DNA of 64,000 bases from Stomoxys calcitrans (Eukaryota > Arthropoda > Insecta > Diptera > Muscidae): positions 151,869,501 to 151,933,500 of the forward strand of contig NC_081556.1 in assembly GCF_963082655.1 (NCBI RefSeq), in the 5' to 3' direction. A program made the position numbers and the translations under genes. Below are positions 1-12,903 of the stretch, in pieces. The first letter of the stretch is position 1; every line of letters starts with the position of its first letter. The notes beneath the pieces are model-generated. The model worked only from the letters and a program-made list of their open reading frames with translations. It had not been told where the DNA came from and searched no databases.

Positions 1-1020
1 AAAATATCTTCAAATACAAAATTTTCATAAAAAAATTATCTTCAAAAAATTTCTTAATATTCTGCCTTATTTAACAAGTTTTGGGCAAAATGTGGTTGCG
101 ATTAATGCATGTGGCAGGCTACAGAGATCGCGATTTCAAAGCTACCAAGCTCCATCATCAGTCTGCTTTGCCCCAAAAAGATAACATGGTTCCACCACTC
201 ATTAATTAGTGAGCTGTGCAATGGTAGAACCATGGCTTTTTGAGACAAACATTGGATCGTATATGGGCACCTTTCCTCGAGCGCAGTAAGAAAGGTAATC
301 CACCAACCGCCAATATCTCTAACTCATAAGCAACACATAAAATGCTAAAAACCTATTACCCAGCAATTTTCGTTTGCCAAAGCGTAATCTTTTAATGTGT
401 TTATAGACATTTATCGGCGTGCCTTCCGTTCATTCATCTGTATTTGCGCTACCTTTTTTTTGGTTGTTTCATTTTGTTGTTGGATTTATCAGACCGGGTG
501 AAACCAATATAGAGCTTGTTTTTGTGTCTATTTAGAATAGAAAGCAAAATAAAGTTCACTTTTTAAAACAGTTTTTTTTTTTGAAAAAATTTCACTAACC
601 TTTTTTTAGAGAACATTTCTTGAAATTGTTGGTAAGAGAAAATTTTATGAAAATTTTCTCTCAAGAAAAATTTTCATTAAAATTTTGTTTTTAGAGATAA
701 TTTCTTAAAATGTATACCTCAGACATCATTTTATAGAAGTTTTGTTTTTAGTAAAATTTTCATTGAAATTTTGTCTTCAGGGAAAATTTTATAATAATTT
801 TGTCTCAAGAAAAATTTCATTGAAATTTTCTTTAAACGATTTAAATTATTACTGAATTTCTTTACTACGCCTATGCATATGCTTCACTTTATTACCATGT
901 CCTGTTTGCAAAAGTATATGAAAACTTACCTGTGCCATATGTTATTGTAGTTAGACAGAGAAGTAGGCTAAATTTGTTTGTATTTTTTCTTCTCTCTCTC
1001 TTAGCCTTATAAAACCAAAG
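1..1020. other. AT-rich non-coding stretch with degenerate short repeats
   Basis: No convincing coding region. From about 560 to 850 the sequence is a degenerate series of AAAATTTTCATTGAAATTTT-like units separated by short TTTTGTCT/TCAAG linkers, with many AAATTTT palindromes. It looks like a decayed AT-rich minisatellite or repeat relic. The rest shows nothing I can name. The position is upstream of the otp exons, so it is probably intron or 5' flank of that gene. Confidence 0.4.
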
Positions 1021-1102
1021 TTACTTTTTCATTTTATTTTCTCGGTTTCCTAGTTAAAGCCAAGAGATTAGAATTCCCTTAGCTATTACCAAACTATTTT
1101 GT

Positions 1103-1294
1103 TTAGGCAACTTCTTTCACATCACAGTCTTTAGTTGGTTTTGATAAACTTGCTTTCCCCCTTCTGCCCTTCTTCATATGAACTGTGTCCAAGGAGACAT
1201 TTATCACAGATTTTTCCTTCCTTTCCTTGTTTGGTTTACCCTTCGCTGTCTGGCGATGTGCTTGGTGTTGGAATGATGAATTGTTTGCAGTCAT
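1103..1294 (-). CDS. Candidate small ORF (63 aa), unrecognised, lysine-rich
   Basis: A 63-codon ORF on the minus strand with an ATG in a good fly initiation context (ACAACA just before it). It is hydrophilic and basic: KGKPNKERKEK at about residues 19-29, MKKGRRGK at about 40-47, ending KDCDVKEVA. It has no signal peptide, membrane segment or known domain that I can identify. An in-frame TAA lies five codons upstream of the sequence preceding the ATG, so the ORF is self-contained unless CATTAG just before it is a splice acceptor. A canonical AATAAA lies on the same strand at 1033-1038, about 65 bases past the stop. It is not part of any repeat family seen here. It could be a nested small gene, a terminal exon, a retrocopy fragment or chance; family unknown. 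Confidence 0.3.
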   Translation of the reverse strand: MTANNSSFQHQAHRQTAKGKPNKERKEKSVINVSLDTVHMKKGRRGKASLSKPTKDCDVKEVA

Positions 1295-1739
1295 TGTTGT
1301 CCTAATGTAACATTAGAACAGTGTCTATTTGAACACCACCATAAATCAATGATAGATTTATAACCCCCTTCGCACCATCTGAAAGGTTTACTCCTGGGGT
1401 GGCGAAAAGTAATCCCCAGCTATACAACTTTGGTTTGTATAGCAAATATTTAATCTGTATGTATTGGAATTATATAAATGACTTTCAAATTAGCAGGATT
1501 GGGTGTTGGGATTGTTGTATTACCATCATTTATTCTTTAATACAATTTGCAATTTTGAATGGAAGAAATGCAAGTATACGAGAAATCAAATAGAAATTAG
1601 TGAAGGCCGAATTGGGACGAACCGTGAAACAAAAATCGCATTCGCCATCAAACTTAAAAAGGCAGTACCATTAAATTTTGTTTAATTTGGATAGGCATTG
1701 TGGCCTGTGTTCGCCAAAAAAAGCTAAATCAAGAGTTCT

Positions 1740-1870
1740 GTTAATATGGGAGCTATATCAGGCTGGAACCGATTTTGATCATAACTAACATTGATATTAG
1801 ATATGAAAACTTTACACCTTTGGCCAAATCTTAGGATATCCCGATTTGCTGTATAAAAATGTAGGGGGGA
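1740..1870 (+). repeat. Fragment of Helentron-like internal module
   Basis: Contains TATGGGAGCTATATCAGG and an ACCGATTTTGATC segment typical of the interspersed Helentron-like modules, without termini. It abuts the next element. Confidence 0.5.
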
Positions 1871-3118
1871 TTTTTTATACCCTCCACCATAGGATGGGGG
1901 TATACTAATTTCGTCATTCTGTTTGTAACACCTCGAAATATGCGTCTAAGAACCCATAAAGTATATATATTCTTGATCGTCATGTCATTTAAGTCGATCT
2001 TGCCATGACCGTCCGTTTGTCGTCGAAAGCCCACTAACTTTCGAAGGAGTAAAGCTAGCCGCTTGAAATTTTGCACAAATACTTTTTATTAGTGTAGGTC
2101 GGTTGGGATTGTAAATGGGCTATACTGGTCCATGTTTTGATATAGCTGCCATATAAACCGATATTGGGTCTTGACTTCTTGAGCCTCTAGAGGGCGCAAT
2201 TCTCGTCCGATTTGACTGAAATTTTGAACATGGTGTTTCGGTATCACTTCCATCAACTGTGCTATGCTTCCAATCAGTTCATAACCTGATATAGCTTCCA
2301 TATAAACCGATCTTGGGTCTTGACTTCTTCAGCTTTTAGAGGTCACATTTCTTATTCGATTTGGCTGAAATTAAGCATTGAATTTGGTATCAATTTCAAC
2401 AACTGTACAAATGGTTCAAATCGGTTCATAACCTGTCATAGCTGCCATATAAACCGATCTTTAGTCTTGACTTCTTCAGCTTTTAGAGGTCGCAATTCTT
2501 ATCCGATTTTGTTGACATTTTGCATGGCGTGTTTAGTTATGATCCGATCCGACCGATCTTCAGCTTTTAGAGGTCGCAATTCTTATCCGATTTGGCTGAA
2601 ATTTAGCATGACGTGTTTTGTTGTGAATTTAGCATGATGTGTTTTGATATGACTTCCAAAAATTTGCCAAGTATGGTTCAAATCGGTACATAACCTGTTA
2701 TAGCTGCCATATAAATCGATCTGGGATCTAAACTTCTTGAGCCTCTGGAGGGCGCAATTCTAATCTGATTAGACAGAAATTTTGTACAATGACTTCTCTC
2801 ATGACATTCGTTTCAAATATGGTCTGAATCGATCTATAGCTTGATACAGCTCCCATATAATCCGATCTCCCGATTTTGCTTCTTGAGCCCCTACAAGGCG
2901 CTATTCTTATCCGAATGGACTGAAATATTATAAAATCTTCTACAATGTTCAGCATTCAATTCGGGCTATAACATAATATAACTTCAATAGTAAAAGAGTT
3001 CTTATTCATTATTCTTTGTTTGCCTAAAAAGAGGTGCAGCGCAAAAATCTCGACAAATGCTATCTATGGTGGAGGGTATATAAAATTCGGCTCGGCTGAA
3101 CATAGCATGCTCTTACTT
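1871..3118 (+). mobile_element. Helentron/DINE-1-like non-autonomous element, group B
   Basis: The 5' subterminal block TATACCCTCCACC (1876-1888) is matched perfectly by its inverted copy GGTGGAGGGTATA (3068-3080). The latter is followed by a GC-rich hairpin (ATTCGGC/GCTGAAC, from about 3084) and a tail ending CTTACTTAT. The interior holds repeated modules with ATAGCTGCCATATAAACCGAT and the phrase for CTCTAGAGGGCGCAATTC. It has no coding capacity for a Rep/helicase, so it is non-autonomous. The Helentron assignment rests on the architecture (subterminal inverted repeats, 3' stem-loop, no terminal inverted repeats, T-rich target) and on resemblance to Drosophila DINE-1. Confidence 0.75.
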
Positions 3119-3510
3119 ATTATTCTTGACTTCCTATCCGTCTATCTGTCTGCCCATCCGTAAGATAGCCGATTGAAATTTGTACACATGCTTGTTAACA
3201 AAGACGGTCGGTGGGGATTAGAATATACCAAATCGGTCTCCAAATCTCCCATTCTTATCCAATTTGGCAGAATTTTGGCATGTGGTGTTTTGATATGACT
3301 TCCAATAATGGTGTCAAGTTTGTCCAAATCGGAATTTAAGCTTAAGCTTGTTTGTTTCCCAAGTGAACCGATTTCCTGATGTTACTTCTTGAGCTCAGAG
3401 GACGCAATTTTTATTTTATTTGACTGAAATTGTCAATGATGATTTCGGCTTTGATCTCTCGATTTGACTTCTTATCGAAGTATATAAAGAAAATGTATCG
3501 GCATTAGTGT
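3119..3510 (+). repeat. Truncated Helentron-like fragment
   Basis: Begins in a block resembling the conserved TATTCTTGA...TCCGTCTGTC head and runs into one or two modules, but lacks both termini. Sits directly after a complete group B element. Confidence 0.5.
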
Positions 3511-3530
3511 AATGGCCGCTTCCACTACAG

Positions 3531-3994
3531 TATTTATACCCTACACCACTACTGTGGTACAGGGTAATAAAACTAAGTGAATTTGTTTGTAACATCCAAA
3601 AGGTAGAGAGATAGACTTATTGATAAGTATACCGATCGACTCAGAATCACTTTCTGATTCGATTTAGCTATGTCCGTTTGTCCGTCTGTCTGTCTGTCTG
3701 TCAGTCTGACCATGTTAATTTGTGTACAAACTACAGGTCGCAGTTTTCATCCGATCGTCTTCCAATTTAGTACAGGCATGTTTTTTGACCTAGAGACGAA
3801 GCTTATTGAAATTGGAAAAAATCGGTTCAGATCTGGATATAGCTCCCATATATATTTTCTTTCGATTTTCAGTAATAATGTAATAATATGGTCATTTGTT
3901 AACCGATTCTTTTGAAATTTGGCTCGAAGAATTTTTTTACGACTCTCGACATTCTTGATTAATATCATAGAAATCGGTTCAGATTTAGATATAG

Positions 3995-4035
<41 letters not shown>

Positions 4036-4968
4036 CCCGATTTTCACTCCTAGAGCCACTGCAAGCACATTTATTGACCAATCTTGCACAACGCTTTCCC
4101 CGATGACTACCACAATATACATAGAGTTTGGTCAAAATCGGTTTAGGTTTAGATATAGTTTCCATATATATGTTCGTCCGATTTTCAGTAATAATGCAAT
4201 AAAATGGTTATTTGTTAACCGATTCCGTCGAAATTTGCCAGGAAGGATTTTTTTACGACTCTCGACTTTACTGTTGAATATAATGGAAATCGGTTCAGAT
4301 TTAGATATAGCTGTCATATATGTATATCGCCCGATTTTCACTCCTAGAACCACTGCAAGGGTATTGTTTGACCAATCTTGCCAAAATTTTGCAAAACGCT
4401 TTCCTCGACGACTGCCACAGTATCTGAGGAGTTTGCTCGAAATCGGTTAAGATTTAGATGTAGCTCTCATATATATGTTAATCCGATTTTGGGAGAAATT
4501 GCAAAAAATGTATCATTTGTTATCCGAATCTGTCGAAATTTTGCAGGAAGGATTTTCTTGTGACTCTCAATATTACTGGTGAATTTCTTAGAAATCGCCC
4601 CAAATTTAGATATAGCTGTCATATATGTATATCGCCCGATTTTGACTTTAAGAGCCACTGCCATGGCATTGTTTGACCAATCTTGCCAAAATGTTGCACA
4701 ACGCTTTCCTCGATGACTACCACATAATCTGAGAAGTTTGCTCGGAATCGATTCAGAATTAGATATAGCTCCCATATATATGTTCGTCAGATTATTGGCA
4801 ATTTGCATAATGTTGTCATTTGTCAACCGTAGTTAGTACAGTTTGAACATATTTGTTCGCCGAGGTCCATCAAAATTGGTTCAGAATTGGATAGAGGTCC
4901 CACATTGTACTTATAGGGTAGGTGTAGGGTATAGTCGGCACCGCCCGACTTTTGCCCTTCCTTACTAG
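3531..4968 (+). mobile_element. Helentron/DINE-1-like element, group D
   Basis: TATACCCTACACC (3535-3547) at the 5' end is perfectly matched by GGTGTAGGGTATA (4921-4933) near the 3' end. A short hairpin (AGTCGGC/GCCCGACT) and the tail CCCTTCCTTACTAG follow. The interior has about 152-bp modules containing AGATTTAGATATAGCTC and CATATATATGTTCGTCCGAT. A (TA)n run of about 35 bases at 3999-4033 sits inside one module. The module phrases run on to overlap no host gene. Non-coding. Confidence 0.75.
3999..4033. repeat. (TA)n microsatellite
   Basis: Uninterrupted alternating TA inside the group D Helentron-like element, at the place where other copies carry CATATATATG; a likely expansion of the element's own ATATAT core. 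Confidence 0.9.
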
Positions 4969-7309
4969 TTTAGTTTCTGTCTTTGAAGAGAAACCGTGCA
5001 ACCAGCGACAAATGTGAACTTTATACGTTTTTACTCGTTTTATACATATTCTACAGTGCCTGAAGTCCCACTTCTTTGGTGGCTCAAAAATGGCTTACGA
5101 ATTTCATTTGGAAGTAAAATAGTGAACTCTTGGCTTTATTATTTCGATTCTGCACCATTACATTTACTTTTCTAAATATTTTTAGCAAAATTTTCCAAAA
5201 TTTAAATGAACTATTTCCATTTTTCCGCAAAATATATGCTGTGCCAACTTTAAAGTTCCATTTACTTTTGTTGTTTTTAAGTCAAACCATTCTCTTGAAG
5301 TCTCTACCTTTTATGAAATGCCTTCCCTCTCTGTACTTAATGTAACATTTTTGGCAACAAGAATTCCATATAAAAGGAATTTTTATGAATTTCAAAAATG
5401 TTATTGTCTTTGGTTGTTTTCAAAAGGACTCCCACGATGATGATGATGGTGATGATGCCAATGATCACCTTGACTACGCTAAAAGAATCATGAAACATGC
5501 GAACATATAAAATACCATACCCAAAAATTATGGACCCCATCACCAAGGCCCTTAAATCGAGAATAGCAAGTGCAGAAATTTTGTCGAGTTGGTGTGTGTA
5601 ATGGGAGGCAAAATTCCAATTGAATTGTTACTGGTATTTGAAAAGTTGTTGTTGTTGTTTTTGATGCTGTTGCATAAACCTTTATAATTGTTGTTGTTGT
5701 TGTTATTGGCAATGTTTAGATCTGTAACAAAAACATTCCTCTTTGTTACACACATACTTTCATTCATCCATCTTGAAAAGTTGTTGTATTTGCCGTTACT
5801 GTTGCTGTTGTCGTTTTGATATTTGGAATTTTCAATTTCAATCTCCCTAAGCTACGAAAATTGTGTTCCACATGCTCGCATGATGGTAAGCAGGGGGCGG
5901 GCATAAAGCTCAAGTCTATGGTGTGCATTGTCAGTGGCAACCGGAAGTGAAATATTTGTAAAAGTGCACCCACACACGGTTCGTTGGGGATTTTCCTTTT
6001 TGCCTGAATGTTGGACCCTTATTGTGTTTGGGGGGTTGTTTGTGTGTGTGGGTAGACATTTGATACTCCCGCTGCTGCTGCTGTTGTTTCACTTTGAGAC
6101 ATTTTTCTGGCTTCACTGTGCCCTGACATCTCTTGTTTGTTGATTTCATGAAATTTCGTTTTTACAATGGGAGGAGTAACCTGCACGAGTATTTCGAAAA
6201 GAGAGTAACAGCCTTAGTTAGCTCTCAGAAACCATTCACAATAGCATCAATAGCTGTTCATGCTGGGGAGATTTTCAACCACCGTCTCGCTTAAATGGAG
6301 TTACAAAATGAGAGACCTGCGCTTTGCGAAGACTCATTGGCAATTGAGCAAAAATGTGTTCAGGAATTTTTTGCAATACTAGCGCTTTGTGTTACCAACA
6401 AAATCGGGGAGTCTAGGGGTTTCTGTGCCAGAGGTTTTTTTGTTTTATTGTTTGCATTTTATTTTCGTTTTATATTAAACTCTGAGTTATGCCTTTGTGT
6501 TGTGAGCATGCAATAATGCTGCTCCAAGATATTTTGTAATGAAATAAGTCGAAATATTTTGCTTTGAAAAGTTTTTTTTTATATATAACCTACGAAAATT
6601 GTGGTGTAGTATTTTTTTTATAAAAAATCAAATATAGGGAAGAATAGTGTAAGAGTTTTAACCAAAGATTTTTCGTTCTTTAAGAAAATCATGCATGTGT
6701 ATCCTTGACATCCTTTAAAACTATGTTTTTGTTTTGTAAGGAGAAATACATTAAATTTTTTTCCTTCTTCTAAGCTCATAAACTTTTATTTTGTTTACAA
6801 TCTGGTTTCCTTGGTTTGTCTTTCTTTTTACCCCAACCCTGGGTGATAGAGTTTTAGAGCGTTAGAGAGACAGAGCATAACATTATCTTTTATGTTGACA
6901 TTTAATTTAAAATTAAATTAAAATACGATGTCATGGATTCTTTTTTATTTTTTGTTTTCTTCCCAAGCCCTTATACTTTGTGCTATCAGCTATCCTGGCA
7001 TCCTTTGAATGCCAAAGTGTGTTTTTTGGTTATAGGGGGAGAGCAGAGTAGTTGTTAAGCATATCCTTGCTAGAGGGTTGCTACTTTGGCTTTCATCTCG
7101 CGTATCATGAAATGGCCGTTTAGTACTCCCACTTCGCTTTTATGGCCTTTATAGCTAAATAAACCAATGAAATGTTATGAATTGACTAAAAATGGAATAG
7201 GAGATGAGAGCAGCAGAATTGTTTTTTATTGGGAAAATTTAAGACTACATTTTTAATATTAAAAGAATTTTCTGTCCAGATATTCTGTTTTATAAAACTA
7301 GAATATGAA
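4969..7309. other. Non-repetitive upstream island, no gene recognised
   Basis: About 2.3 kb without the interspersed repeat phrases. Holds GAT-rich (about 5436-5456) and GTT-rich (about 5645-5702) short tandem tracts and several short ORFs on both strands without domain features. The homeodomain N-terminal half of otp was looked for here and not found. Such islands between repeats are where regulatory DNA of otp could lie, but nothing in the sequence proves it. Confidence 0.4.
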
Positions 7310-9595
7310 CAAGTAAAAGCGTAGAATGGCCGGGCCAAAACTTGGGAACCCACCACCATGGATTCTGCTAAAAATTGCTGCTAAAGGGCATAATTTTAGT
7401 CTACATACCGAACTTCTGTGAAATAAACAAAATTTAATTCTTCTAGGAACCGAACAAATATGATTGACTGGTTTACATGGAAGCTATTATATCAGGTTAT
7501 AGATTGATTTGGAAGTCAAAGTTGTGGGAAGTCATAATAGATCACTACATGTAAAAATACAGCCAAATCGGACACAAATTGCGGCTTGTAAGGACTCGAG
7601 AAGTCAAATCGGCAGTTCGGTTTATATGGGCTATATCAGGCTATAAACCCATTTCAACAGTACTTGGCACAATTGTTAGAAGTCGTAACAGAACACCGCG
7701 TGCAAAATTTCATTCACATCGGAAAAAATTGCGGCTTGTAAGGGCTCAAGAAGTCAAATCGGGAGAAAGGTTTATATGGGAGCTGTATCAGGTTATAGAC
7801 CGATTCAGACCGTACGCAGCTTAGTTGTTGAAAGTCACAACAGAACACTACTTGCAAAATGTCATCCAAATCGGACAAAAATTTTGGTCTGTAAGGGCTC
7901 AAGAACTCAAATCGGGAGATCGGTTTATATCGGAGCATTATAAGGTTATAGACAAATTTGGACCATACTAAGCACCCTTATTGGAAGTCATAACAGAACT
8001 CTATGTGCGAAAAAAATTGCGGACAAAAATTGCGGCTTGTAAGGGCTCAAGAACTCAAATCTGGAGATCGGTTTATATGGGAGCTATATAATGTTATAGA
8101 CCAAATTGGAACGTATTTAGCACCGTTATTGGAAGTTATATTGTAACAGGACACTATGTGCGAAATTTCAGCCAAATTGAACAAAAACTGGGCTCGTAAG
8201 GGCTCAAGAAATCAAATCGGGAGAACGGTTTATATGGGAGCTGTATCAGGTTATAGAGCTATTCAGACCGTACTCAGCTCAGTTGTTGAAAATCACAACA
8301 GAACACCACGTGCGATTTATCTAAATCGGACAAAAATTGCTCAAGAAGACAAATCGGGAGATCGGTTTATATGGGAGCTATATAAGTTTATAGACCGATT
8401 TGGACCGTACTTAGCACCGTTATTGGGAGTCATAACCGAACTATGTGCGAAATTTCAGACAAATCGCCCAAAAATTTCATCTTGCAGGAGCTCAAGAATT
8501 CAAATCGTGAGATCGGTTTATATGGGAGCTATATTAGGTTATAGACCGATTTCAACAGTTCTTGGCACAGTTGTTGTAACAGAACACTGCGTGCAAAATT
8601 TCAGACAAATCGGCCAAAAATTTCATCTTGCAGGAGCTCAAGAATTCAAATCGTGAGATCGGTTTATATGGGAGCTATATTAGGTTATAGACCGATTTCA
8701 ACAGTTCTTGGCACAGTTGTTGTAAGTTGTAACAGAACACTGCGTGCAAAATTTCAGACAAATCGGCCAAAAATTTCATCTTGCAGGAGCTCAAGAATTC
8801 AAATCGTGAGATCGGTTTATATGGGAGCTATATCAGGTTATAGACCGATATTGACCGCACTTGGGACAGCTGTTGGAAGTTGTAACTGTATACATCATAC
8901 AAAATTTCAGCCAAATCGGATAAAAAAAATCGCCTTGAAAGGACTCAAGATGTCAAATCAAGAGATCGGTTTATATGGAAGCAATATCAGATTATCAATC
9001 TATTTCCACCGCACTTGGCACAGATGTTAGAAGTCGTTACAGAACACCGCATGCTAAATTTCAGTTAAATCGGACAAAAATTTAAGGTTCCAGGAGCTCA
9101 AGAATTCAAATCGGGAGATCGGTTTATATGGAAGCTATATCTGGTTATAGACCGATTTTGACCTCACTTAGCACAGTTGTTGGAGCTCCAGGAGCTCAAA
9201 AATTCAAATCGGGAGATCGGTTTATATAGAAGCTATATCAGGTTATCGACCGATTTTGACCGCACTTGGGACAGATGTTGGAAGTCGTAACTGAATACCA
9301 AATGCAAAATTTCAGCACAATCGGATTAAAATTGAGGCTTCCAGGGGCTCAAGACATCAAATAGGGAGATCGGTTTATATAGGAGCTATATCCAAATGTG
9401 AACCGATATAGCCCATTTGCATTCCCCAATGACCCACATCTATATATCCATATCCGTATCCGTGCAAAATTTCAAGCTGCTAGATTTACGCGTTCGACCG
9501 CTATCGTGATTTCGACAGACGGACGGACGGACATGGACATTGACTCAGAACGGCGAGACTATTAGGAATATATGTAATTTATATATTTAATGTCG
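7310..9595 (-). mobile_element. Helentron-like element, group B/C, with long internal array
   Basis: Read on the minus strand, the 3' tail (rc of CAAGTAAAAGCG at 7310), a GGCC-core hairpin (about 7327-7340) and a GAACCCACCACC block lie at the left. The interior is a run of roughly 150-bp modules whose shared phrase (TCGGTTTATATGGGAGC) recurs for example at about 7618, 7768 and 7921. Three modules between about 8480 and 8900 are nearly identical. The right side carries the GACAGACGGACGGACGG block of the element head, then breaks off before the 5' subterminal block. Multi-unit ORFs here (for example 8156-8656) are frame accidents of the repeat. Confidence 0.7.
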
Positions 9596-9960
9596 ACCAA
9601 ATTTCATTGATATTGTAATAGTCTTCGAGGAAAGTGTTGTACAAAATTTTGGGAAGATTGGTCAATAAATGCGCTTGTAGTAGCTCTAAAAGTGAAAATC
9701 GGGCGATATATGTATGTATTGGAGCTTCATCAAAATTTGAACCGATTTATATGAAATTTACCAGCAATGTCTAGAGTCAATGTGTTTCCGACAAATTTTG
9801 AGAGAATCAGTTAACAAATGACCACATTATTGCAATATTAGTCCAAATCGAACTAATATCGGACGTAATAATTAATACCTGCATATAAATTATTTAAATA
9901 TTTAATATATGAAATTTCATCAAAATCGGACAAGAAAATCGAGGGTCAAACTTTAATATG
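9596..9960 (-). repeat. Group D Helentron-like fragment
   Basis: Contains the minus-strand D phrases (GGGCGATATATGTATGTAT, GAACCGATTTATATGAAATT, AACAAATGACCA) but no termini. Its junction with the group B/C element at about 9595 is abrupt, suggesting nested insertion or recombination. Confidence 0.55.
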
Positions 9961-11690
9961 TTAAGGTGCCCCAAGCAAGGATCATATTCAAATATTACCC
10001 GTACCTATGTACAAATTTTGAATGAAATTTGAATGAAGAACAGAATAGTTTTTTTTTTTTGTATAGAAATTCACCTTAAGGTATACCAAAGAATTTCTCA
10101 CTCCTAGCCCTCCAAAAACATGCTTTAAAATATATTTTTTTATGATCAGCCTAAATATATGCTTTAATTTCAATATAAGCTGAAATTTCCAAATTTCTTT
10201 ACCATAACCCCCTTAGGTATCAAATTTCAAATATTTTGCAAAAAAAAGAAAACAACAACCAAACAAAACAAACAACCCAAAATAAAAAATTGATCCTTAA
10301 AACATTTTTCATGTTAGATGGAAGTTTTGCTGTGATTTGTGGTAGAAATAAAAATATCTAAACCGCACCATTGATTGCCAGAGCAAAAGAAACGCCACCA
10401 CACAAAGACCGACAGGCAGACAGTGAGACAGCAAAACAAAGGTACAACAGCCAAAAAAAGAACAAGGACTACAAAAACAACAACAATGGCAAACGCAACC
10501 AACAAATAGAAGACAAATATAATAAAGTAACTTTTTAATAAATAAAAGTCAAGTTCAGTTCATGAAAAGACAATTTGTGTCCGCTGTGGTTTACAGCAGC
10601 TCCTGCTGCTGCTCTTTCTTATGCCAAGGATAAAGGAATCACCAAACCAGCAATGTTCAAAGCATTGCAAACATTGAAGGCCAGCCAGTCAGCCAAGCCA
10701 GCCAGCCAACATGTCCTATATGACAAGGGGAGGTTTGTTGCTTTTGTTGTTCACCCACATTTCCCACAACAATAATCGTAAGGGGTGCACATTGCTTCCA
10801 TTCCTCCTGTTCATCTATGGTGTTAAAGGACACGCAGCACCAGTCAACATCAACAACAACAGCAAAAAAATCTGTTCAAATAACGCATAATACGAAACTT
10901 ATGCTCTAATAAATGAACGAAGGGGGGAAGGGTGTAGTCCCACACACACACACACGCACACACAAAAAAAGCAAATAAGGACGAAGTGATTTGTGACTTT
11001 GCATTTGAGGCTCAGTTACAGCTGGCGGCGGGCGCTATAAGAAAGTCAGTAAACCTAATAATGTCTGACCGGGGAATAGCAGGCCGCAGGCCAAGTCTGC
11101 TGAACCTGTTGTCTGCCTCATCCACAATCTGGTGTTTAGCAATTGAAGCTGAAAATGAAGCATAATATTGCCATTTGATTTTGTTATTATTAAAGAATCA
11201 TTTGCTGCTGATGATGAGGATGACACCGCCAACTACGATAATGGTGATGATGATGATGCGATGCGATGCTGATCCCGCTGCCACTGCCAATGATACGCCG
11301 GGTGTTGTAATCTGTGGCCTTAGTGTGGAGTGGGTGTTAATGGCCTGGTTGCGGCTGAATGGTTTTCTGTAATCGCCTGTTTGTGTGACATTGGGCCCGT
11401 TAGACAACATTAATTGTGCATTATGAAAATACAAAATTAAACACCTGTCATTTTTTCTTTTGAAATTGAGGATGGTAGAAGGTTGCTTCATCAGTTTTTG
11501 CAACTTCAAATAAAGGCTGAAAATAGAATGTGGCTATATTGGTAAATTGTACCTTGGTGACAAATTTCCAAAAATTGGTGATGGTTTTCGGGGAGGGATA
11601 AAGACCTATATTTTAGTTCTTTTTAGATACTAAAGAGTTCTTGCTGATATCGTCTGCTGCCAATAAACCATGCATCACACAAAGCATCAG
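9961..11690. other. Non-repetitive island, no gene recognised
   Basis: Holds a (CA)n tract at about 10941-10967, a GAT-rich tract near 11240-11270 and polyglutamine-like CAA stretches (about 10850-10865). Short ORFs on both strands show no recognised motif. No paired-type homeodomain start or Kozak-plus-splice arrangement was seen. Confidence 0.4.
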
Positions 11691-11943
11691 CCAAATCGAA
11701 GAAGAATCTCTCTTCACGGAAGATCGGTATATATGGAAGCAATATAAGGTTGAGACAGTTTTGAACTCAAACTTTTCTGTGATTACTGAACTTCACGCCC
11801 GATAACATTATCCGAGGAGGGGGTATATTCATACGCACAGGTTAGCTGACTCCAAGTATTATCAAGTTCATAAGTACAAGTGCGTTAAATTTGGCTGGGC
11901 GGAATTTTATATTCCCACTACCTTGAATCGCATCCTTTGAATG
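11690..11943. repeat. Helentron-like fragments, including an isolated 3' end
   Basis: Scrambled pieces: a module (GATCGGTATATATGGAAGC near 11725) and, at about 11876-11940, a minus-strand 3' terminus. The tail ACAAGTGCGTTAAATT is followed by a degraded GGC/GCC hairpin and a TATATTCCCACTACC block. Confidence 0.45.
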
Positions 11944-12698
11944 ATTTTTATACCCACACCACTACTATGGGTCTTGACTTATTCAGCTGTCAGAGGGCAT
12001 AATTTTTATCCGATTTGGCTGTAATTTTACACATGGTGTTTTGGTATTACTTCCAACAACTGTGCTAAGTATGGTTCAAATCGATTCATAACCTGGTATA
12101 GCTGCCATATAAACTGATCTTGGAACTTGACTTCATGAGCCGCTAGGGGGCGCAGTTCCCATCTGATTTGGCTGAAATTTAGCATGAGGTGTTTTGTTAT
12201 GACTGGTTCCAACAACTGGGTTAAGTATGGCGTAAATCGGTACATAACCTAATATAGCTGCCATATAAACCGATCTGGGATATTGACTTCTTGAGCCTCT
12301 AGAGGGCGAAATTCTAATCCGATTTGGCACAAATTTTGTACAACGGCTTTTCCCATGACCTTCAACATGCAAGTTCAATATGGTCTGAATCAATCTATAG
12401 CTTGATACAGCTCCCATATAAACCGATCTCCCAATTTTGCTTCTTGTGCCCCTACAAGGGGAAATTCTTATCCGAATGCACCCAAATATTACACAAAGAC
12501 TTTTACAATGTTCAGCATTGAAATCATTTATGGTCCGAATCGGACTACAACTTGATATAGCTCCAACAGCATAACAGTTCTTATTCATTATTCTTTGATT
12601 GCATAGAAAGAGATACCGCGCAAAGAATTCGATAATCGCGATTCATGGTGAAGGGTATATAAGATTCGGCCCGGCCGAACTTAGCACGCTCTTACTTG
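11944..12698 (+). mobile_element. Helentron-like element, group B, shortened
   Basis: Starts TTTTTATACCCACACCACTAC (first 20 bases of the element), lacks the usual TCCGTCTGTC head block, then holds four modules (ATAGCTGCCATATAAAC). The 3' end is intact: GGTGAAGGGTATATAAG, a perfect hairpin TTCGGCC-C-GGCCGAA at 12665-12679, then CACGCTCTTACTTG. The head block appears deleted. Confidence 0.7.
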
Positions 12699-12903
12699 TT
12701 TTAATCACAACTGTGATTGAAAATTTTGCCATTTTCAATTAAAAAATTAATTGATTGACTCATTTTTTTAATCGTTTAAAAAAATTTCCAATATAGTGCT
12801 TAAGTAAATTCAATTAAAGTCTATTTTTTGCCCCTACAATACAAAGGGAAGGAGATTTCCAAGACTCATGCCTCCCACATTTCGACAAATCCAAGAAATA
12901 CCA

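Noticed and set aside
10575..10775. ORF with AAPAAALSYAKDKG-type text after an acceptor-like TTTACAG
   Set aside because: Has no ATG start, depends on CAGC-rich low-complexity DNA, and I see no donor or conserved domain; too weak to call an exon.
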